The notes beneath the pieces were generated by a model, which worked only from the letters and a program-made list of their open reading frames with translations, was not told where the DNA came from and did no database searches. From Nakamurella multipartita DSM 44233 (lineage in GTDB: Bacteria > Actinomycetota > Actinomycetes > Mycobacteriales > Nakamurellaceae): 64,000 nt of DNA. Shown here one piece after another: positions 58,034 to 64,000 of this stretch. The stretch lies in NCBI RefSeq assembly GCF_000024365.1, contig NC_013235.1, positions 5,704,001 through 5,768,000 of the forward strand. The letters are read 5' to 3'. The stretch's first letter is position 1, and each line of letters begins with the position of its first letter. Position numbers and translations under genes: made by a program.

Positions 58034-59997
58034 CCGCCAGCGCGACCGGCAGTCACCCGCGGGTGGGCCAGCCGCCGAGCAAGCTGCGAGCCTGGCTGCT
58101 CGAGGGGCTGATCGACAAGCGGGGCAGCCACCTGGGCCCCGGCCAGGTCCCGCAGGCCGAGCACAAGCGGCACTCCTGGTGGAAGGTCATGTGCCTGACC
58201 GGCGTGGACTACTTCTCCACCCTGGGCTACCAGCCGGGCATCGCCGCGCTGGCCGCCGGCCTGCTCTCCCCGCTGGCCACCATCGTGCTGGTGCTGCTCA
58301 CCCTGTTCGGTGCGCTGCCGGTCTACCGGCGGGTGGCCCGGGAGAGCCCGCACGGCGAGGGCTCCATCGCGATGCTGGAAAAGCACCTGCCCAAGTGGGC
58401 CGGCAAGGTGTTCGTGCTGGTGCTGCTCGGGTTCGCGGCCACCGACTTCCTGATCACCATGACGCTCTCGGCCGCCGACGCCACCGCGCACCTGGTGGAG
58501 AACCCGTTCATCCCTGAGTCGTGGTCGGGGCACACCATGCTGATCACGCTGATCCTGCTGGCCCTGCTCGCCGCGGTCTTCCTGCGCGGATTCACCGAGG
58601 CGATCGGCATCGCGGTGATCCTGGTCGGGCTGTATCTGGCCCTGAATTTCGTGGTCGTCGTCGTCGGGCTCGAGCACATCATCACCGCCCCGCAGGTGAT
58701 CCCGGACTGGACGAACGCGCTGACCACCAGCTATTCCAGCCCCTGGATGATGGTCGGCATCGCCCTGTTGGTCTTCCCCAAACTCGCGCTCGGCCTGTCC
58801 GGCTTCGAGACCGGGGTGGCCGTGATGCCGCAGGTCAAGGGCGACCCGCAGGAGACCGAGGACAAGCCCGAAGGCCGGATCCGGGGCACCCGCCGGCTGC
58901 TGCTGACCGCCGCCGTGATCATGAGCTGCTTCCTGATCACCTCCAGCATCATCACCACCCTGCTGATCCCGCAGTCCGAGTTCGCCCCCGGCGGGCAGGC
59001 CAACGGCCGGGCCCTGGCCTACCTGGCCCACGAGTACCTGGGCAACGGCTTCGGCACCGTCTACGACGCGTCGACCATCTTCATCCTCTGGTTCGCCGGG
59101 GCGTCGGCGATGGCCGGCCTGCTCAACCTGGTCCCCCGGTACCTGCCCCGGTACGGGATGGCGCCGGAGTGGGCCCGGGCCGTCCGCCCGTTGGTGCTGG
59201 TCTTCGGCGCCATCGCGTTCCTGGTGACCTGGGTGTTCGACGCCAACGTGGACAAGCAGTCCGGCGCGTACGCCACCGGCGTGCTGGTGCTGATGACCTC
59301 GGCGTCGGTCGCGGTCACCCTGTCCGCGGCCCAACGCGGGCACCGGCCGCAGGCCGTCGGCTTCGGCGTCATCGCCGCCGTGTTCGTCTACACGACCATC
59401 GACAACATCATCGAACGGCCGGACGGGGTGCGCATCGCCTCGCTGTTCATCCTGGCCATCGTGGTGGTGTCCATGCTGTCCCGGGTCAGCCGGGCGTTCG
59501 AGCTGCGGGCCAGCAGCATCGTGCTCGACGCCAAGGCGGCCAGTTTCTTCGCCGACTACGCCGGCCGCGACGTCCAGCTGGTCGCGCACGATCCGGAGCC
59601 CGAGGGCCAACACTCGCTGGCGTTCAAGGAGCGCCAGCAGCGGATCACCAACCACATCCCGGCCGAGGACCCGATCATCTTCCTGGAGGTGACCGTCACC
59701 GACGCCTCGGAGTTCAGCAGCCGGCTGCAGGTGCACGGCACCATCCGCAACGGGCGCCGGGTGCTGGAGATGCACAGCCCGGTGGTCGCCAACTCGATCG
59801 CCGCGCTGCTGTTGCACCTGCGTGACGAGTACGGCGTGCGCCCCAACGTCTACTTCGGCTGGACCGAGGGCAACCCGGTGTCGAACCTGGTGCGGTTCCT
59901 GTTCCTGGGTGACGGAGAGATCGCCCCGACCACCCGTGAGGTGCTGCGGCGGGCCGAGCCCGACAAGAACGTGCGACCCCGGGTGCACGTCGGCTGA
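58030..59997 (+). CDS. APC-superfamily amino-acid/potassium transporter with C-terminal cytoplasmic domain
   Basis: The 655-residue protein has a 50-residue head, then about 12 membrane helices ([60 protein letters not shown]) with the APC motifs GYQPGIA and GLSGFETGV, and a 175-residue soluble C-terminus ([38 protein letters not shown]). The layout resembles the KimA/KUP-like members that move amino acids or potassium with protons. Co-translation with the GlpX-like gene is unexplained. Confidence 0.88.
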   Translation: MTASATGSHPRVGQPPSKLRAWLLEGLIDKRGSHLGPGQVPQAEHKRHSWWKVMCLTGVDYFSTLGYQPGIAALAAGLLSPLATIVLVLLTLFGALPVYRRVARESPHGEGSIAMLEKHLPKWAGKVFVLVLLGFAATDFLITMTLSAADATAHLVENPFIPESWSGHTMLITLILLALLAAVFLRGFTEAIGIAVILVGLYLALNFVVVVVGLEHIITAPQVIPDWTNALTTSYSSPWMMVGIALLVFPKLALGLSGFETGVAVMPQVKGDPQETEDKPEGRIRGTRRLLLTAAVIMSCFLITSSIITTLLIPQSEFAPGGQANGRALAYLAHEYLGNGFGTVYDASTIFILWFAGASAMAGLLNLVPRYLPRYGMAPEWARAVRPLVLVFGAIAFLVTWVFDANVDKQSGAYATGVLVLMTSASVAVTLSAAQRGHRPQAVGFGVIAAVFVYTTIDNIIERPDGVRIASLFILAIVVVSMLSRVSRAFELRASSIVLDAKAASFFADYAGRDVQLVAHDPEPEGQHSLAFKERQQRITNHIPAEDPIIFLEVTVTDASEFSSRLQVHGTIRNGRRVLEMHSPVVANSIAALLLHLRDEYGVRPNVYFGWTEGNPVSNLVRFLFLGDGEIAPTTREVLRRAEPDKNVRPRVHVG

Positions 59998-60058
59998 CCA
60001 TGGGTGACTTCGACCCCCTGCCCGCGACGTTCGGTACCGGGTTTGTGACGATCGTCTG

Positions 60059-62275
60059 ATGTTGCACGCCCTGGGTCGCGCAGTCGCCCGGCATCCGGGT
60101 TGGATCGTGCTGGCCTGGGTGCTCATCACCTTCGCTTCGTTCGCCGCGGCCACCGGTGCCGTCGGCGATGGCTTGTTCGCGCGGTTGAACACCGGGCAGC
60201 TCACAGTGCCCGGCGAGTCGGATGACGGCCAGAAGATCCTGACCGACAACAGCTCGACCGGGCAGTCGATGAGCCTGCTGATGCATGGCCTGGACCCGGC
60301 CGACCCGGGGTTGGTCGAACCGGTGGGCCAGGCCCACGCCGACCTGGCCGCCATCCCCGGCGTGGCCTCGGTGGCCGAGCCGATCACCGTCCCCGGCGGG
60401 GTCGACAACCCGCAGGCCGCCCAGCTGGTGGCCAAGGACGGCAACGGGTTCCTGGTCTCGGTCACCCTGGAACCGGATCTGGCCAAGGCACCGGAGAACC
60501 AGGCCCTGGACGACGTGCAGGCCCGGCTCACCGCTCTGGGCACCGAACTGACCGCGCAGTACCCCGGGTCCACCGCCCAGGTGGGTGGCGGGTCGCTGCT
60601 GCTCGACGCGGTCACCGGGCAGGTGGAGAAGGACCTGGTCAAGGGCGAGCTGATCGCCCTGCCGATCAGCCTGCTGGTGATGGTGCTGGTCTTCGGCGGC
60701 TTCGTCGCCGCCGGCATGCCCATCCTCGGCGCGATCGCCTCCATCGGCGGTGCGCTGGTCACCCTGCTGGCCTTCTCCTACTTCATCGACCTGGACGCCA
60801 GCGTGGTCAACGTGGTGACCGTGATGGGGCTGGGGCTGTGCATCGACTACGGGCTGCTGATCGTCTCCCGGTACCGCGAGGAGCTGCGCAAACGGTTCGC
60901 CACCCTGACCACGCGATCCACCCGGGACGCCCGCACCGACGCCCTGGTCACCACCATGGGCACGGCCGGGCGGACCGTGCTGTTCTCGGCGATCACCGTG
61001 GCCATCAGCCTGTCCGGGCTGATGCTGTTCCAGGCGAGCATCTTCCGGGCCATCGGGGCGGCCGGGGTCAGCGTGGTGGTGGTCGCCCTGCTCGTCGCGC
61101 TCACCCTGGTGCCGGCGCTGCTGGCGCTGGCCGGCGCCCGGATGCTGCGGCCGGGGGCCCTGACCAAGGTGCCGGTGCTCAAGCGGCTGGCCAACAAGCT
61201 CGGCGACGTCGCCCCCGAGGAGGGCGTCTTCTCCCGGTTGGCCCGCTGGACCCAGCGCCGGCCGTGGCTGGTGATGATCGGGGTGCTGGCGATCCTCGGG
61301 CTGCTGGCCGCGCCCGCGCTGCGGCTGGAGATGCGCAGCTCCGGGGAACAGCTGCTGCCACCGTCGGCCCCCGACCGGATCTTCTTCGACACCCTGGCCG
61401 AGCAGTACCCGTCGTTCGGGCTGCCCGCCGTCGTGGTGGTCGGGCAGACCGAACCGGCGAACATGGCCGAGCTGGCCGCCGACATCTCCGAGCTGCCCGG
61501 GGTCGAACTGGTCTCGCCACCGCGCCCGGTCGGCGACGCGCACGCGGCCATCAGCGTCTTCATGACCGACCCGGACCCCGGCAGCGCCGACGCCCGGAAC
61601 GTGGTCACCCACGTGCGCGAGCTCCGGCTGCCCTACCGGACCTGGGTCACCGGCCAGACCGCGCACCTGATGGATTTCACTCACGCCATCGCCACGCAGG
61701 CCCCGGCGGCGATCGCCGTCGTCATCGTGGCCACGTTCGTGCTGCTGTTCCTGCTCACCGGCTCGATCCTGGTGCCGATCAAGGCGCTGCTGATCAACGT
61801 CGTCTCGCTCGGTGCCTCGCTCGGAGTGCTGGTGCTGGTCTTCCAGGACGGCCGGTTCGAGTCGCTGCTGAACTTCTCCTCGGTCGGCGGGATCGAGGCG
61901 ATCATCCCGATCCTGGTCGTCGCCCTGGGCTTCGGTCTGGCCATGGACTACGAGATGTTCCTGCTGTCCCGGATCAAGGAGTACCGGGACCAGGGGATGA
62001 GCAACAACGAGGCCGTGGTGATGGGCCTGCAGCGCTCGGGCCGGATCATCACTTCGGCGGCACTGATCGTGGTCCTGGTCTTCGGCGGCTTCGCCCTGGG
62101 CGACCTGCTGGTGATCAAGGAGACCGGCATCGCGCTGGCCGTCGCCGTCGCCATCGACGCCACCCTGGTGCGCTGCCTGCTGGTGCCGGCGACCATGACG
62201 TTGCTCGGCGAATGGAACTGGTGGGCGCCCGCGCCGTTGCGCCGGCTGCACGACCGGCTCGGGCTCCGGCACTAG
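60059..62275 (+). CDS. MMPL-family (RND) transporter, second copy
   Basis: The 738-residue protein has the same duplicated plan as the transporter at 12316: a helix, an outer domain (PGESDDGQKILTDNSSTGQS, SFMTDPDPGSADARNVV), then helices with GLGLCIDYGLLIVSRYREEL in the first half and GFGLAMDYEMFLLSRIKEYR in the second. Unlike the first copy it has no Pro-rich head, and it ends normally just after NWWAPAPLRRLHDR. It stands alone 61 bases after the APC gene. Cargo unknown, probably a lipid. Confidence 0.92.
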   Translation: MLHALGRAVARHPGWIVLAWVLITFASFAAATGAVGDGLFARLNTGQLTVPGESDDGQKILTDNSSTGQSMSLLMHGLDPADPGLVEPVGQAHADLAAIPGVASVAEPITVPGGVDNPQAAQLVAKDGNGFLVSVTLEPDLAKAPENQALDDVQARLTALGTELTAQYPGSTAQVGGGSLLLDAVTGQVEKDLVKGELIALPISLLVMVLVFGGFVAAGMPILGAIASIGGALVTLLAFSYFIDLDASVVNVVTVMGLGLCIDYGLLIVSRYREELRKRFATLTTRSTRDARTDALVTTMGTAGRTVLFSAITVAISLSGLMLFQASIFRAIGAAGVSVVVVALLVALTLVPALLALAGARMLRPGALTKVPVLKRLANKLGDVAPEEGVFSRLARWTQRRPWLVMIGVLAILGLLAAPALRLEMRSSGEQLLPPSAPDRIFFDTLAEQYPSFGLPAVVVVGQTEPANMAELAADISELPGVELVSPPRPVGDAHAAISVFMTDPDPGSADARNVVTHVRELRLPYRTWVTGQTAHLMDFTHAIATQAPAAIAVVIVATFVLLFLLTGSILVPIKALLINVVSLGASLGVLVLVFQDGRFESLLNFSSVGGIEAIIPILVVALGFGLAMDYEMFLLSRIKEYRDQGMSNNEAVVMGLQRSGRIITSAALIVVLVFGGFALGDLLVIKETGIALAVAVAIDATLVRCLLVPATMTLLGEWNWWAPAPLRRLHDRLGLRH

Positions 62276-62523
62276 GACGGGATGAAGGCGGGCGACGTGA
62301 TGTGCGTCTCGTCAGCCGCCCGGCCACCTGCGCCGATCGACCGCCGGATCCGCTGACGGGTCGGAAGGCGCCGCCGGGTCCGGTAGCGTGCCGGCCACTG
62401 CTGCGCAATCGGGAGCCATCGGGGGGCACCGGCGCGGCCGTCGTGCGTCTGAGCACGGGCCGGACGAATCGTGGGAATCCCGGATTCGGCCGTGCCACCA
62501 TGGATCAACGCTTGGGGGCGCCG

Positions 62524-63951
62524 ATGCGGACCACACGAACCACCGTCACCGCGGCGAAGGCCGCGTCCGTCGCCGTCCTGCTGGCGGTGCTGACCGCCTG
62601 CAGCTCGGGCGGCGGGCTGCCGACCACCTCCAGCAGTGCCCCCACCTCGGCCAGCTCGGTCAGCTCGTCGGGGGTGGCCGACGTGTCCACCTCGGTCGCC
62701 CCGGTCGCGGCGGCCGTCCAGGTCGCCGTCTCGGTGGCCGACGGGGCCGTGCACGCCCAGGTCAGTGCCGCCGACGGGACCGCGGTCGCCGGAGCGGTGG
62801 CCTTCACCGTCGACGGGGCAGCTGCCGGCTCGGCGTCGGTGGCATCCGGGAGCGCCTCCGTGCCGCTGCCGGCCGGCCTCGCGGTCGGCGACCATGCGGT
62901 GGCCGCCGCGTTCACCCCGGCCGCCGGGGCGCTGCTGCAACCGGCCCAGGGCACCGCCGGCTACACGGTGGCCAAGGCGGCGTCCACCGTCACCGCCGGC
63001 GTCGGCAAGGACAGCATCCGGTACGGCGACAGCGAGTCGTTCCAGATCACCGTGGCCGCGCCGGGCGTCGCCGACCTCACCGGGCACGTGGCCGTCTTGG
63101 ACGGTGCGACCGTGGTCGCCGAGGGCGACGTCGACGCCGCCGGCCAGGTGCGGCTCGACGTCTACAACACCGCCGATCCCGGCCCGAAGACCTACACCGC
63201 CCGCTACGACGGCAACGCCGCGGCCGAGGCGTCCACCGGCCAGTTCACCGTGACGACCACGCAGACCAACGTCGACATCGTCATTTCCTTCACCGACAAC
63301 CCCGCCCCCGGCGCGGACGTCGTGGTCACCGCGGACGTGGTCGGCACCCCGCAGAGCCCGAGCGGCCAGGCCACCATCTCCGTGGACGGCACGCAGATCG
63401 CGGCCGGCGCGGTAAACGAGAAGGGCATCATCACCGGCACCGCGTCGGCGGTGGCCGCCGGTGACCACACGGTCAGCGTGACCTACGCCGGCGACGTGCG
63501 GTTCGAGCCGAACACCGCGTCGGCGACGCTGACCGTCAAGGCCCCGGTGGCCAACCCCAATGCCGCCGGCGCGGCGGCCGCCCAGGCCAGCAACCCCTGC
63601 CCGGCCAGCGCATCGGCCTGCGTCGACTTGGCCAACACCCAGGCCTGGCTGCAGTCCGGCGGGCAGATCACCTACGGCCCGGTCTCGATCACCTCCGGCG
63701 CCGCCGGCTCGCGCACCCGGACCGGCACCTTCTCGGTGTTCTGGAAGGACAAGAACCACAAATCGTCGCTGTTCAACAACGCGCCGATGCCGAATTCGGT
63801 GTTCTTCGACGGCGACATCGCCTTCCACCAGGGCAGCCTGTACGACCAGTCCAACGGCTGCATCCACCTGTCCTGGGACGCCTCGGCGACGTTCTTCAGC
63901 ACCCTGTCGGTCGGCGACCAGGTCTACGTCTGGGGCGCGCCGCCGTACTGA
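62524..63951 (+). CDS. Lipoprotein L,D-transpeptidase (YkuD) with Ig-like repeats
   Basis: The 475-residue protein has a lipobox LLAVLTAC (Cys26), a Ser/Thr-rich linker, and three bacterial Ig-like domains (about residues 60-150, 155-245 and 250-345) with recurring GDHAVAAAF, PKTYTARYDG and GDHTVSVTYAGD motifs, like Big_3-type domains. The C-terminal catalytic domain spans about 370-475 with RTGTFSVFWKDK, DIAFHQGSLYDQSNGCIHLS (catalytic Cys446) and VGDQVYVWG. It should form 3-3 cross-links in peptidoglycan at the outer face of the membrane. ATG 62524 was chosen for its GGGGG upstream; ATG 62500 is also in frame. Confidence 0.92.
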   Translation: MRTTRTTVTAAKAASVAVLLAVLTACSSGGGLPTTSSSAPTSASSVSSSGVADVSTSVAPVAAAVQVAVSVADGAVHAQVSAADGTAVAGAVAFTVDGAAAGSASVASGSASVPLPAGLAVGDHAVAAAFTPAAGALLQPAQGTAGYTVAKAASTVTAGVGKDSIRYGDSESFQITVAAPGVADLTGHVAVLDGATVVAEGDVDAAGQVRLDVYNTADPGPKTYTARYDGNAAAEASTGQFTVTTTQTNVDIVISFTDNPAPGADVVVTADVVGTPQSPSGQATISVDGTQIAAGAVNEKGIITGTASAVAAGDHTVSVTYAGDVRFEPNTASATLTVKAPVANPNAAGAAAAQASNPCPASASACVDLANTQAWLQSGGQITYGPVSITSGAAGSRTRTGTFSVFWKDKNHKSSLFNNAPMPNSVFFDGDIAFHQGSLYDQSNGCIHLSWDASATFFSTLSVGDQVYVWGAPPY

Positions 63952-64000
63952 TCGGACCCGCCGCCCTGCGCTGTCCCCCTGCCCCGCCGTCCCCCGGCCC

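Overview
The window is very GC-rich (about 70% or more), densely coded, and full of GTG starts and 4-base ATGA/GTGA stop-start overlaps. This points to an actinobacterium. Supporting markers are an Rpf-type transglycosylase, a WXG100 pair, a mycothiol-type maleylpyruvate isomerase-like protein, MmpL-type exporters, a SigB-type promoter before a CsbD gene, and a gene set (purA, an Rv0358-like gene, DUF3151, class II fba, DedA, TrmH-like, pyrE) that recalls the Rv0357c-Rv0382c region of Mycobacterium tuberculosis. A non-mycobacterial lineage such as the Nakamurella/Frankia relatives seems likely, but the genus cannot be fixed from sequence reading alone.

Layout. 1-1.5 kb: the 3' end of an FAD oxidoreductase, a PPOX-fold protein and a small membrane protein. 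1.7-14.9 kb: a probable specialised-metabolite locus. Nine minus-strand genes (10903 down to 1702) form a tightly coupled operon: thioester-reductase-like SDR, class III aminotransferase, SRPBCC protein, acyl-CoA-dehydrogenase-like flavoprotein, membrane protein, DUF2156 protein, DAO-type oxidase, GMC oxidoreductase and flavin reductase. A divergent FAD monooxygenase and MMPL exporter face them. My reading is a lipid-like amine pathway with export; the product is unknown. 14.7-17.2 kb: class I aminotransferase and purD. 17.3-22.1 kb: an accessory patch with tandem repeats, three related large palindromes, a double-GNAT protein, a DUF559 protein and an IS110-family element that has split the third palindrome.

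22.2-34.8 kb is mainly housekeeping: purA, alaA-like aminotransferase, DUF3151, WXG100 pair, nucleotide-sugar-epimerase-like protein, CPBP protease, Rpf-type enzyme, EamA transporter, fba, a secreted Cys-rich protein. 33.7-38.4 kb: a LacI-regulated sugar ABC importer with a perfect LacI-type operator before the binding-protein gene. 38.7-48.1 kb: ECF-type sigma factor, a second DUF559 protein flanked by two direct hairpin repeats, GlcD-like oxidase, DedA, TrmH-like/pyrE, two small stress-type genes with facing SigB-like promoters, SDR, membrane protein and DinB protein.

48.2-52.2 kb: methylmalonyl-CoA mutase mutA-mutB. 52.3-64 kb: a Clp-N/HTH protein with an apparently leaderless, operator-covered promoter, an HSL-type esterase, a PucR-type regulator, a stand-alone alanyl-tRNA-synthetase-like catalytic domain, a GlpX-like protein lacking a conserved Thr and coupled to an APC transporter, a second MMPL protein and a lipoprotein L,D-transpeptidase. 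I found no tRNA, rRNA, CRISPR array, integrase or prophage genes.
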